Positions 19,318 through 28,143 of a stretch of DNA of 64,000 nt are shown one piece after another; position 1 is the stretch's first letter, and each line of letters opens with the position of its first letter. The stretch covers positions 186,001 to 250,000 of the forward strand of contig JAAHHJ010000003.1 in assembly GCA_010692425.1 (NCBI GenBank), written 5' to 3'. Source of the DNA: Symploca sp. SIO3C6 (GTDB taxonomy: Bacteria > Cyanobacteriota > Cyanobacteriia > Cyanobacteriales > Coleofasciculaceae). A model generated the notes under the pieces. The model was not told the DNA's origin. It made no database searches and saw only the letters and a list, made by a program, of their open reading frames with translations. The position numbers and the translations under genes were made by a program.

Positions 19318-21741
19318 TCACGCAGCCTTGATCGAAACGAGCCTTTTCTCTAACCTCGCTTCCGTTTGTGCTATTTGCTGCTTTACTCTGATTGCACTGT
19401 CAGGATTCAGAGAAATCGAGTCAATTCCTGCTTCCACCAAAAAAGTAGCAAAATCAGGATGATCGGAAGGGGCTTGACCACAAATTCCCACCTTACGACC
19501 TTGTTCATGAGCCGTTTTAATCAGGCGACGAATCATCCGCTTTATTGCTAAATCTCGCTCGTCAAATAATTGGGCCAAGTTCTCAGAATCTCGGTCTATT
19601 CCTAACACTAACTGTGTCAAATCATTAGTACCAATTGAAAAGCCATCAAACCGTTGAGAAAATTCAGCTGCTAACTCCACATTTGAAGGAACTTCGCACA
19701 TGACATAGACTTGCAAGCCATTTTCTCCTCTCTGGAGTCTATTTTCTGCCAAAACTTCCAAAACTCGGTCAGCTTCCTGCAGACGGCGACAGAAAGGAAT
19801 CATAATAATCACATTATCAAGACCAATTTCCTCCCGTACCCGCTTAATTGCTTGGCACTCTAAAGCAAATCCCTCTCGGTAGCGAGGACTGTAATAACGA
19901 GAAGCGCCGCGAAAACCTAGCATGGGGTTAGCTTCCGATGGCTCGAATTGTCGCCCCCCGATCAAATCAGCATATTCATTCGTTTTAAAATCACTCATCC
20001 GCACAATTACCGGTTCAGGATACTGAGAAGCGGCAATTTTGGCAATTCCCTGGGCTAACTTATCGACAAAATATTCTTTTTTATCTTCATATCCCTGAGT
20101 TATCTGCTGAATTTGCTGCTTGGCTTTTTGATCACTTAGCTGCTCAAAATGAACTAAAGCGAGGGGGTGAATCTTAATAATGCTATTAATGATAAATTCC
20201 ATTCGCGCTAAACCAATACCGTTGACTGGTAACTTCCACCAATTGAAAGCTGCTGCAGGACTGGCGATATTGAGCATAATACGGGTTTTTGTTTCTGGGA
20301 TACCCTCTAAACTGACTTCTGATTGCTCGTAATCCAAAATGCCATTATAAATGTGTCCTTGATCTCCTTCGGCACAGGAAATGGTAATCTCCTGATGCTG
20401 CTGCAATAATTGGGTTGCTTGTTGTGTCCCAACAACTGCAGGAATGCCCAATTCGCGGCTGATAATAGCAGCATGACAGGTACGTCCTCCAGAATCGGTG
20501 ACAATACCTGCAGCGCGTTTCATCACGGGAACCCAGTCAGGATCAGTCATTTTTGTTACTAAGATTGCCCCATCTTCAAATTGGTCAATCTGTGCTGCAC
20601 TTTCAATTAAACAAACTTTACCTGTGGCGATTGCTGCTCCGACACTCAATCCAGTTAGTATTGGTTGATGGGACTGCTTGAGTTCATAGGTTTTGAGAAT
20701 CCCTTGCCCTTGGCGAGATTGTACTGTTTCTGGTCTAGCCTGGAGAATAAATAATTCTCCTGTAAGACCATCTTTTGCCCATTCAATATCCATTGGTCTA
20801 CCGTAATGGAATTCAATAAGATTTGCCCACTGTGCTAATTGCAGGATTTCCGAATCTCTAAGAATTAAGGATTGACGCTCAGCAGGAGAGGTTTCCACCT
20901 GACGAGTCTGTTGATTAGTTTCTTGGGCATAAATCAGCTTTTTTTCCTTGGAACCAAGGGTTTTCTCGACAATAGGTTGTAGTGATGGTTGATTTAATAA
21001 AGGTTTGAAAACGCGGAATTCATCTGGATTAACAGTTCCCTGAACCACGTTTTCCCCTAATCCCCACGCACCTGTAATCAAAATAATGTTATTAAATCCA
21101 GTTTCTGGATCAATAGAAAACATCACCCCTGAACTAGCTAAATCAGAGCGAACCATCTTCTGAATCCCGATGGAGAGGGCTACTTCTAGATGGTCAAAAC
21201 CTTGGGTATTACGATAACTAATAGCGCGGTCGGTAAATAAAGAAGCATAGCATTTACGACAAGCCTCTAGAACGTCTGTAATGCCGCTAACATTAAGATA
21301 GGATTCCTGTTGACCAGCAAAACTAGCATCGGGTAAATCTTCAGCAGTGGCACTACTTCTAACCGCAACGTCTACTTTATCGGTATGATAAAAGCGACAT
21401 AATTCAGCATAGGCATCGGTAATTTCAGTTTGAATTGCCTCTGGGAGGGGAGACTGTAGGAAGAGTTTACGGATCAATTTTCCTGCTTTTTCCAGGGAAA
21501 TATTACTATTTTCAAGTGCTGTGAGGTAAAATTCAATTTTCTCAGTCAAGTTATTGACTTTGAGGTGATCGCGATAGGCATCTACAGTGATTGCAAAGCC
21601 TTTAGGGATTTGAATTCCTTCTTGATCAAGAGCCTGCATCATTTCCCCTAAAGAAGCATTTTTTCCTCCAACAAGGGGTAAATCCTGAAGATTGATACTT
21701 GTCAAAGAACGGGTGTATAGATTAGTGTTTTTGGTATACAT
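19318..21741 (-). CDS. ppsA: Phosphoenolpyruvate synthase
   Basis: Makes PEP from pyruvate and ATP, giving PEP, AMP and phosphate. The N-terminal ATP-binding PPDK_N domain has LVGGKNASLGEMMQAL and RSSATAEDLPDASFAGQQESYLN. The swivelling phospho-His domain contains GGRTCHAAIISRELGIPAVVG. The PEP-binding TIM barrel ends in IGTNDLTQLVLGIDRD, and GICGQAPSDHPDFA follows. I start at the ATG at 21741 (MYTKNTN...), because residues encoded upstream of it do not match the family; the protein is then 807 residues. Its product PEP is one of the two substrates of the DAHP synthase at 23338 (metabolic context only). Confidence 0.95.
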   Translation of the reverse strand: MYTKNTNLYTRSLTSINLQDLPLVGGKNASLGEMMQALDQEGIQIPKGFAITVDAYRDHLKVNNLTEKIEFYLTALENSNISLEKAGKLIRKLFLQSPLPEAIQTEITDAYAELCRFYHTDKVDVAVRSSATAEDLPDASFAGQQESYLNVSGITDVLEACRKCYASLFTDRAISYRNTQGFDHLEVALSIGIQKMVRSDLASSGVMFSIDPETGFNNIILITGAWGLGENVVQGTVNPDEFRVFKPLLNQPSLQPIVEKTLGSKEKKLIYAQETNQQTRQVETSPAERQSLILRDSEILQLAQWANLIEFHYGRPMDIEWAKDGLTGELFILQARPETVQSRQGQGILKTYELKQSHQPILTGLSVGAAIATGKVCLIESAAQIDQFEDGAILVTKMTDPDWVPVMKRAAGIVTDSGGRTCHAAIISRELGIPAVVGTQQATQLLQQHQEITISCAEGDQGHIYNGILDYEQSEVSLEGIPETKTRIMLNIASPAAAFNWWKLPVNGIGLARMEFIINSIIKIHPLALVHFEQLSDQKAKQQIQQITQGYEDKKEYFVDKLAQGIAKIAASQYPEPVIVRMSDFKTNEYADLIGGRQFEPSEANPMLGFRGASRYYSPRYREGFALECQAIKRVREEIGLDNVIIMIPFCRRLQEADRVLEVLAENRLQRGENGLQVYVMCEVPSNVELAAEFSQRFDGFSIGTNDLTQLVLGIDRDSENLAQLFDERDLAIKRMIRRLIKTAHEQGRKVGICGQAPSDHPDFATFLVEAGIDSISLNPDSAIRVKQQIAQTEARLEKRLVSIKAA

Positions 21742-21923
21742 AAGTCGTAATTTTCTGGCGTTAATAAGGTATGATTGATTGTCTAGAAACTGCTGCAATA
21801 GACTAATAGGATGGATTAGAAGTTGTGTGGTTTTTGTCAGTAAGACCTGGTATTTTAACCATAAATTAGTATGGATAACCCTTACTTATAGACTGGATTA
21901 GATAACCTTTGTTAGCTTAAAAC

Positions 21924-22133
21924 TCACCGTAGATAAAAACTCTCGTATCCTGTTTCTGTGTGTTGACAATCACTAGTCATTAAAAACACTGCCAGATCGA
22001 GCCACTGTTGTGGCTGATTGTCGTATGGAATCAGGGTTTCTAAGAGCTTGCTATTTCCTGTTATCCCCTGGTTGCAGTTTTTGAAGATAGTTACACTGTA
22101 CTTGGCATCCCTATCGTGGATAATGTGCTTCAT
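21924..22133 (-). CDS. Small hypothetical protein, doubtful
   Basis: A 69-residue frame (MKHIIHDRDAKYSVTIFKNC...) with AAGGA 13 bases upstream of the ATG. No family recognised. It fills an otherwise empty stretch between ppsA and a MITE. Its composition is protein-like (QQWLDLAVFLMT), but it could be chance. Confidence 0.3.
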   Translation of the reverse strand: MKHIIHDRDAKYSVTIFKNCNQGITGNSKLLETLIPYDNQPQQWLDLAVFLMTSDCQHTETGYESFYLR

Positions 22134-22171
22134 AATTTAGAAAATCCTTGAAAATTCTCTCTCACTGCCTA

Positions 22172-22323
22172 TATAGCGTTTCTAAATGAAATGTGAAAAA
22201 GTATAACCCGATCATCTAATATCTGTAATTGACTGATATCCCTGACTATTCTGGCTTCTGACTAGGAGACTACTGGCTCCTTTCCTCAATCAACAATTTC
22301 ACAACTCAAATACAAACGCTATA
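22172..22323. mobile_element. 152-bp MITE with TATAGCG termini
   Basis: The left end TATAGCGTTTCTAAATGAAA is matched by the reverse complement of the right end, TATAGCGTTTGTATTTGAGT, and both continue into TGTGAAA. The TA-bounded ends fit IS630/Tc1-type elements. No coding capacity. Confidence 0.7.
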
Positions 22324-22372
22324 GAGCATGAAAGAATTATTTGGCAATCGAGTTTCAGGGAAGAAAAATCAA

Positions 22373-22978
22373 TTATTGTGTACTAAATATCTCTTCTACT
22401 CGTTGACGAATTGCTAGCATGTTTGCTGGTATATCGTGATTCAACACATGTTCTACTAAAGCCACAGGCAAGATACGCTTTGGAGAGACTAGAAAGTTAT
22501 AAATGAGATCAATTCCAGTTTTTGATTCTGATGAACTCCAAGGTTCTAACCCCCAATAGCCAGATAAAGCTTTCATGTCTCCCTCAATTAACTGATAATG
22601 AATTTCGTGAGGAAACTTTTCTTCTATGTCAAAGACTGAACGGGCTGAAACTTTCATTCCCATAAAAATCTTGTTACGAACTTGTTCTATACGAACGCTT
22701 CTAGTTGAATTATCTAACCGTTTGCTTTGTATTAAACCGGGCATGAACTCGGTGAAAGTTTCATAGTCAGTGATAACTTGCCAAACTTGTTCTACTGAAT
22801 AGGGAATCTGAATCTTGGCAAATACACGCCATTGCCGCCCCTCTAATTTTTCAATTTTAATATCTACAACTGATTGCATGATTGAATCAGAAGAATTAGA
22901 TGTTTCTGGTTCTGTCTGAAAATTACTGGCAGTTGTGGAAAAATTAGATTTTTGTTCTAAATCTAATGCTTTACTCAT
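22373..22978 (-). CDS. SRPBCC (COQ10/START-like) family protein
   Basis: A 201-residue protein whose residues 48-195 match the polyketide-cyclase/COQ10 lipid-binding fold. It shows KIQIPYSVEQVWQVITDYETFTEFMPGL near the start, an internal SVFDIEEKFPHEIHYQLIEGD and a C-terminal long helix (NHDIPANMLAIRQRVEEIF). Many cyanobacterial members bind isoprenoid or quinone-type ligands, but the ligand here is unknown. N-terminal 45 residues are low in structure. Stands alone between ppsA and the DAHP synthase cluster. Confidence 0.85.
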   Translation of the reverse strand: MSKALDLEQKSNFSTTASNFQTEPETSNSSDSIMQSVVDIKIEKLEGRQWRVFAKIQIPYSVEQVWQVITDYETFTEFMPGLIQSKRLDNSTRSVRIEQVRNKIFMGMKVSARSVFDIEEKFPHEIHYQLIEGDMKALSGYWGLEPWSSSESKTGIDLIYNFLVSPKRILPVALVEHVLNHDIPANMLAIRQRVEEIFSTQ

Positions 22979-23057
22979 CTGTAGTTACGTTGATAAAGTG
23001 GATAAAAAGTGGACAACAAACGTTTAAGTCATAAAAAATGGATTTCGAGATCAGTGA

Positions 23058-23201
23058 TTAGCCTCTAAGTATCACTACATTTTTTTCGAAAACAAACTCA
23101 CTGTAGTCTGCTAAGTTGTCTATTCCCAAGAAGTTGAGTAAAATCTCAGCAACTAACCAAACTAGTGCTTTTGCCAATAATTTACCCCTTTTTTCCTGCA
23201 T
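23058..23201 (-). CDS. Small hypothetical protein (47 residues)
   Basis: Starts at MQEKRGKLLAKALVWLVAEI (23201). A hydrophobic helix (LVWLVAEILLNFLGI) is followed by DNLADYSEFVFE. The frame extends to 23309 but the upstream residues are Cys-rich and implausible, and the aroF terminator hairpin lies just before. I believe similar short proteins occur in cyanobacteria, but this is from memory and unverified. Confidence 0.5.
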   Translation of the reverse strand: MQEKRGKLLAKALVWLVAEILLNFLGIDNLADYSEFVFEKNVVILRG

Positions 23202-23290
23202 TTGTTTTGACCTTCTGAATAGAACGCCTGTTTTAAAAATCAGCCTTTGCCCATAACTCTCATAATTTGGACAAAAAAGACAACAAGAAC

Positions 23291-23329
23291 AAGGGAGAAA
23301 AAGATCCAAAGCTTTAATTTTTCCCCCTT
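23291..23329 (-). terminator. Terminator downstream of DAHP synthase
   Basis: AAGGGAGAAAAA (23291-23302) pairs with TTTTTCCCCCTT (23318-23329), one mismatch. On the minus strand it begins 9 bp after the aroF stop, and its second arm contains a run of five T. Good candidate for intrinsic termination. Confidence 0.55.
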
Positions 23330-23337
23330 GCTTTTCT

Positions 23338-24438
23338 CTATACAGTACTAGCAGTTTTATGTATCTTTAAATCAACAACCCCTGTCGGTAGAGGTAATTT
23401 TTGAGACTGACGACCAAAAACTGGACTAATGAAGGCTATCTCCTGCATTAAAGCCTTATATTGTTCCGGTGTTAGAGACTGAGGACCATCCGAAAGAGCC
23501 TTAGCTGGATTGGGGTGAACCTCAATCATCAGAGAATCTGTCCCAGCCGCAACCGCAGCTTTTGCCATTGTTGGTACATACTCTGCTTTTCCTGTACCAT
23601 GGCTAGGATCGACTACAATCGGCAAGTGAGTCAGAGTTCGTAGAACGGGAACGGCGGCAAGATCAAGAGTATTACGAGTATACTTGCGGTCAAAGGTACG
23701 AATCCCCCTCTCGCACAAAATCACATTGGGATTACCAGATGCCAAAATGTACTCAGCAGCCATCAACCAATCTTCAATAGTCGCTGCCATACCGCGTTTA
23801 AGTAACACTGGCTTATTAATTGCCCCTAATTGCTTCAAAAGAGAGAAATTCTGCATGTTGCGGGCACCAATTTGAATAATATCGGCTACCTCAGCAACTT
23901 TAGCCAAATCAGCTGGGTCCATTAATTCAGTGACGATACCCAAACCTGTAACCTCGCGAGCTTTTGCTAACAAAGCTAAGGCACTCTCACCATGTCCTTG
24001 GAAAGCATAGGGTGAGGTTCGGGGCTTGTAGGCTCCACCTCGCAACAGCTGACCTCCTGCTGCCTTCACTTGTCGAGCAGTCTCGACAATCATTTCTTCA
24101 TTTTCTACCGAACAGGGGCCAGCTATAGAAACAATGGGGTGATTTTGACCGAAAATTACAACTCCATTAGGTGTGGAGACTAATACCTCTGTTGGTTCTC
24201 CATGACGGAATTCTAAACTAGCTCTTTTAAAAGGCTTGTCAACCTTCATTACCTTCTCAATAAAAGGACTTAGTTGTTGAATTTGTTCAGGATTGAGAGT
24301 GGCAGTATCTCCTACTAAACCAATTATGACTTTGTGTTCGCCTATAATTTTTTCAGGTGTAATATTATCACTTTGTACTTCCTCGATAACTTTTTGAATT
24401 TCTAAGTCAGGGGTGTCAATTTTCATTACTACGATCAT
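23338..24438 (-). CDS. aroF: DAHP synthase, type I-beta with N-terminal regulatory domain
   Basis: First step of the shikimate pathway: PEP plus erythrose-4-phosphate to DAHP. Residues 1-95 are an N-terminal ferredoxin-like regulatory domain (feedback control by aromatic amino acids in this subclass). The barrel has SIAGPCSVE (about 104), GGAYKPRTSPYAFQGHG, LLKRGMAATIEDWL, NVILCERGIRTF, and VDPSHGTGK near 276. It is the last gene of the minus-strand run from the flavin monooxygenase down. A dedicated DAHP synthase there would raise chorismate supply for the lyase (inference). It could equally be the cell's housekeeping enzyme, since aroA and aroC are also in the window. Confidence 0.95.
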   Translation of the reverse strand: MIVVMKIDTPDLEIQKVIEEVQSDNITPEKIIGEHKVIIGLVGDTATLNPEQIQQLSPFIEKVMKVDKPFKRASLEFRHGEPTEVLVSTPNGVVIFGQNHPIVSIAGPCSVENEEMIVETARQVKAAGGQLLRGGAYKPRTSPYAFQGHGESALALLAKAREVTGLGIVTELMDPADLAKVAEVADIIQIGARNMQNFSLLKQLGAINKPVLLKRGMAATIEDWLMAAEYILASGNPNVILCERGIRTFDRKYTRNTLDLAAVPVLRTLTHLPIVVDPSHGTGKAEYVPTMAKAAVAAGTDSLMIEVHPNPAKALSDGPQSLTPEQYKALMQEIAFISPVFGRQSQKLPLPTGVVDLKIHKTASTV

Positions 24439-24497
24439 TAGATTAAATCTCCTTAAATTTTCAGAAAAAATAAAACAGTTAGTTGGGATGAAAGCAG

Positions 24498-25514
24498 TCA
24501 GGTTCTCGAACGGACAAAACTGGGGGCAATATAGATTTTGCTTTTGTACATCCAGTAGTAAATTGATGAAAACATAACGAAAACGAAGATAGAACAGCTG
24601 ATGAGCTTGGCACTTAACGGAATAAGTAGCAAAGAACTAACCAACTCGATTAAGACCAGACTAATCAGGATTCTGACAATGGTTTTTCGTTTCATCAAGT
24701 TGCACAAGATAGCACCTGTGGGGGCACCAACTACAACTACTGGTACTGCTGCTAGCCAATAATTAGTTACAGGCTCAACAAAGTCCCCAACAAAGTATTG
24801 ATGAAGGATGAAACCAACCATAGCATTGATAGCCATCAAAATCACAGAGGTTGGAGTGCTGATCTTTTCGCACAAGCCGAAGAGTAACACCATGATGGAA
24901 AAACCAACAATATCCATACCACTGCCGACTAAACCACTAACAATTCCTCCCCAAAGTCCTGCTACTAGCGAGAAAAATTGTTCCCTTTTTCCCCAAGAAG
25001 GTATAGCTAAATTCCGAGTCCTTCTGGTGCGATTTAAAGCGCATAAAACTATACCAAAGCTACAGATCATCATCGTGAAAGAAAACTTGATAACATTTGA
25101 GGGCAGAATTGGGGCTAACAAGACTGAGCCTAAGATGATGCCAGGAACACCTCCAAGACTTGCCCAACGGATGAACCGCCACTCTACCTTGGTTTTCATT
25201 GCCACAATAGTTAATGAAGCCGCGCTCATACCGACACTTTGAATAGCTAGAGAAAATACCTTTGCCTCGTTGGGAGGAACATGGATCACTTTGGTGAAAA
25301 CAGGAAAAGCAATTGCTCCTCCACCCATACTGGTAGCCCCTGCTACCATGGAACCAAAAATCATAGTTACGGCAGCTTCCCAGTTGGCAATCAGATTAGA
25401 AAGGGCATGACTAGGACCAGCCAGAGTTAACCATACAATCCAGACAGTGCCAGCAACTAGTATGCTGATACCAAGACTTTTCTCTGTTCTCCGAGATTTT
25501 TTTTGCTTGAGCAT
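24498..25514 (-). CDS. TSUP-family permease (TauE/SafE type)
   Basis: Inner-membrane protein of about 338 residues with eight or so hydrophobic helices and the two half-repeats of the TauE/SafE family (MVAGATSMGGGAIAFPVF and GGIVSGLVGSGMDIVGFSI). Family members export sulfite, sulfonates or small organic anions. I start at MLKQKKSRR (25514) because AAGGA lies 6 bases upstream; a longer frame from 25559 has no ribosome site. It sits between the chorismate lyase and the DAHP synthase, 59 bp from the latter, so export of an aromatic acid or product is conceivable but not shown. Confidence 0.85.
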   Translation of the reverse strand: MLKQKKSRRTEKSLGISILVAGTVWIVWLTLAGPSHALSNLIANWEAAVTMIFGSMVAGATSMGGGAIAFPVFTKVIHVPPNEAKVFSLAIQSVGMSAASLTIVAMKTKVEWRFIRWASLGGVPGIILGSVLLAPILPSNVIKFSFTMMICSFGIVLCALNRTRRTRNLAIPSWGKREQFFSLVAGLWGGIVSGLVGSGMDIVGFSIMVLLFGLCEKISTPTSVILMAINAMVGFILHQYFVGDFVEPVTNYWLAAVPVVVVGAPTGAILCNLMKRKTIVRILISLVLIELVSSLLLIPLSAKLISCSIFVFVMFSSIYYWMYKSKIYIAPSFVRSRT

Positions 25515-25954
25515 ACTTATTCCTTGCATTGGTTGAGGTTTTTGATTAGCAAAGACCATTGAGAGTCACAATCAACTTGGCTTTGCTAAATTAAGGGATG
25601 AAATCTCCAAGATTTGGGCTTTAAGACAATCAGTAATAACGGTGATCATTGTAGTTTATTAGTCAAGAGTCGCTAAATCTGACAGATAAGTGTGACTCGA
25701 AGCGACTTGAAGTAGCTCAAGCAACAAGGCTTGGAAATGTATATCGGTGACAGAGAATTTCTTGAGAGCAAACGCCTTAGTGGCGTACATCATGCGCTGC
25801 GATTGTTTTAGTTTGACTTAACCTGGATATCTTGGAGCTACCGTAACTACTCAAAGTCTGCATGGTTTCTGATCTCGCTGTAGCGATCGCTGATATAGAA
25901 ATGGGATAGTTAACTTCGAGAAGTTAGGCCTGAGGACACGAATGAGACTTGTGG
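25515..25954. other. Intergenic region between permease and chorismate lyase
   Basis: About 440 bp with a HIP1 octamer near 25882. No gene or clear terminator seen. It probably holds the promoter of the permease-aroF pair, which would make that pair a separate transcript from the P450 operon. Confidence 0.5.
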
Positions 25955-26539
25955 CTAAAAATGACTCTCAGGAAACTTTTCCGTAATAATCATGGTGATT
26001 TTGCCTTGAGAGGATACAGAATAGGTGCGGAAAAGTATATTTGCCTCTGGTTTAATACAGAAATAATCTGACAATTCATTGGCTTTCTCCATACCAGAAG
26101 CAATGATTTCTTTGAAAGTTTCAACCTTTTGCTCACACCAGAGCTTGCCAATTGGTATCTTGGTGTTCAGCAATTGACTACTAAATCGTTCCTCTAGGTT
26201 ATTAATCAGGATCAACGAATCAGCATATATAAAATTACGGCGGCTAATATTGCCTTGAAGGAGGATTTTTCTCGCGATAACTTGCTCTTCATTAGTCAAG
26301 TTAATGTTTGGAAAATCAAGCTTCATCGTGGTGAGATTTTCTGAAAGTTTAACTACTTGAATTGGTTCAGCTAAGTAAGCTTCTAGCATAGCTGTAACCG
26401 TGCCATTGGCTTTCATTAAAACTCTCTGAAAAGCGTTTATGCTAGGTGCTGTAGCATAGCTGGTGGATATTGGTAAATTACCTTTAATGAGCTGGTCTTT
26501 TGTCGGGAGTACAGATACTTGAGTATAATTGGTAGACAT
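25955..26539 (-). CDS. Chorismate lyase (chorismate pyruvate-lyase, DUF98 type)
   Basis: Splits chorismate into 4-hydroxybenzoate and pyruvate. The domain (about residues 32-190) shows the family sequence: FQRVLMKANGTVTAMLEAYL, PIQVVKL, ARKILLQGNISRRNFIYADSL, IPIGKLWCEQKVETFKEI and FRTYSVSSQGKITMIITEKF. I start at the ATG at 26539 because AGGAG lies 9 bases upstream; the frame stays open to 26599. The first 32 residues include an in-frame copy of the gene's own start region (see findings). It is 79 bp after P450-2 by this start and is last in the operon. Cyanobacteria also use such lyases for plastoquinone head-group synthesis, so a housekeeping role must be excluded. Confidence 0.85.
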   Translation of the reverse strand: MSTNYTQVSVLPTKDQLIKGNLPISTSYATAPSINAFQRVLMKANGTVTAMLEAYLAEPIQVVKLSENLTTMKLDFPNINLTNEEQVIARKILLQGNISRRNFIYADSLILINNLEERFSSQLLNTKIPIGKLWCEQKVETFKEIIASGMEKANELSDYFCIKPEANILFRTYSVSSQGKITMIITEKFPESHF

Positions 26540-26618
26540 TTGTAAATCTCCTCTGATAACTTGGTATTTTGCTGGTGCAGCTAACAGCTTATGCTGCACT
26601 CTCTTGAATGTTTCGAGG

Positions 26619-28100
26619 CTAGAAGCGGGGTTTTACTATAACTTTATAGTCCTCTGGACTTAAAAAAGTTCCTGGTTGAGGTCTAAGGCTTAATTTCTCT
26701 CCAGGTACCTTTTCAAATTTACATTGATGCATAAGGTTCGTGAAAAATGTAAAGATTTTAAGACGTCCCAAATACTCACCTAAGCACCTACGAGCCCCGA
26801 CTCCAAACGGATAGAATTTATCGAGAAGATCGTTTCTAAATTTGCCGTTTTCATCCAAAAATCGATAGGGGTTAAATTGCTCGGGCTCTTCCCAATAGCG
26901 CTGATCACGGGTCAGACCATAGTAATTGATAAATAAGGGCGTGTTTTGGGGAATAGAGTAACCCTCCAAGATAGTATCAGTGGAAGTAGCGTAAGTGATG
27001 GCGGGCATAATAGTAGCAGAAGAGTGACGGAAGATTTCGTTGATGCAAGCTTCCGTGAAAGGTAATTTGCTACGATCTGCAAAGGATGGTTTTTGTTCTC
27101 TGCCAACTACTTCATCGAGTTCTTTCTGGACTTGAGCCTGGATTTCTGGGTAGCTAATCATGTAAAGTAAAGCCCAGCGCAACATCAGACTGGTAAGTGC
27201 TGTACCTGCTGCTGCAAACTGAATCAATATTCCATTAACTATGGCATATTCGCTCAACTGAAAGTTGTTTCGATCTGAGTCAGTTATCTCGCTGTTAGCT
27301 TTCAGAACTGCATCTGCAATGTTCTTCAGATTTTTTGGATCAAAGGACTCTCGATGCTGCTCTACATTTTTGGAAATATAATTATCCAGGATATTCATAG
27401 CCTTGGGAAAATCCTGTAATGTTTTCCGGCGAGAGAGCGTAAATAGTGGCTGCCAAATTTCCGGCATTACCTCTAGCTTGACAATAGTTAGGAGACCGTT
27501 GAGGATCTTCTTGAGAGCGTAAGCTGTGGCTACAAAATCTTCGTCCTTCTCAAGATAACCTCTTTTGTCAAACAACAGCCTTTGCATAAAACTCAAGGCG
27601 GCTAAAGGCAGATATAAATCAGGTTTCAAAGGTTGACCATCATAGCTTAAAAAACTATTTACCAAGTCTGCTGTTTCATCTATGATCCAGCTTGAATGCA
27701 GGTCTGACTTGCCAGACAAGAAGGTATGCATTACTTGACCGGCAATTTTACGGTGTTTTTTCCAGGGTTCGCCACTTTTTAACTCTAGGAACTCACTTTG
27801 AGGTGCTTGTTGAAAAACTTTAAAATCTGCCCTAGAGTTAAAGCTAGCTCCTTGCTTCACTAAAGCTTCTTTGATAGTCTCTAGCCCATTGAGTACAATT
27901 AAGTTTCTGCCTCCTACTCGAAGCTGGAAAATATTACCGTACTTTTTGGCGAGTTGATGTAGTTCTAGATGTATGTGTTCACCTAGAAAAGGTAACATTC
28001 CAACAAAAGGTAATCCGGGTGGCCCAGGAGGAGTGATCTTGTTTATCTTGTTTAATTCTATGGATGCTGATTGTTGCGCAATCATGGCTATTTCACTCAA
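26619..28100 (-). CDS. Cytochrome P450 (CYP2-like), atypical I-helix, copy 2
   Basis: Haem monooxygenase-fold protein of 493 residues without an N-terminal membrane anchor. It opens with a proline-rich hinge (ITPPGPPGLPFVGMLPFL) as in CYP1/CYP2 enzymes. It has the ExxR motif in INEIFRHS and the haem-ligand loop FYPFGVGARRCLGE (Cys near 437). The I-helix reads AAGTALTS where the usual motif is AGxDT, so both the acid and the alcohol of the oxygen-activating pair are replaced. Such loss is seen in P450s that couple phenols rather than insert oxygen (family knowledge; application here is inference). It is a clear paralogue of the upstream gene, 43 bp away, and lies 19 bp before the open frame of the lyase. 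Confidence 0.92.
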   Translation of the reverse strand: MSEIAMIAQQSASIELNKINKITPPGPPGLPFVGMLPFLGEHIHLELHQLAKKYGNIFQLRVGGRNLIVLNGLETIKEALVKQGASFNSRADFKVFQQAPQSEFLELKSGEPWKKHRKIAGQVMHTFLSGKSDLHSSWIIDETADLVNSFLSYDGQPLKPDLYLPLAALSFMQRLLFDKRGYLEKDEDFVATAYALKKILNGLLTIVKLEVMPEIWQPLFTLSRRKTLQDFPKAMNILDNYISKNVEQHRESFDPKNLKNIADAVLKANSEITDSDRNNFQLSEYAIVNGILIQFAAAGTALTSLMLRWALLYMISYPEIQAQVQKELDEVVGREQKPSFADRSKLPFTEACINEIFRHSSATIMPAITYATSTDTILEGYSIPQNTPLFINYYGLTRDQRYWEEPEQFNPYRFLDENGKFRNDLLDKFYPFGVGARRCLGEYLGRLKIFTFFTNLMHQCKFEKVPGEKLSLRPQPGTFLSPEDYKVIVKPRF

Positions 28101-28143
28101 ATGAACTATCTAAATTCCAAAAATTAGTCGTAATGGGATAATT

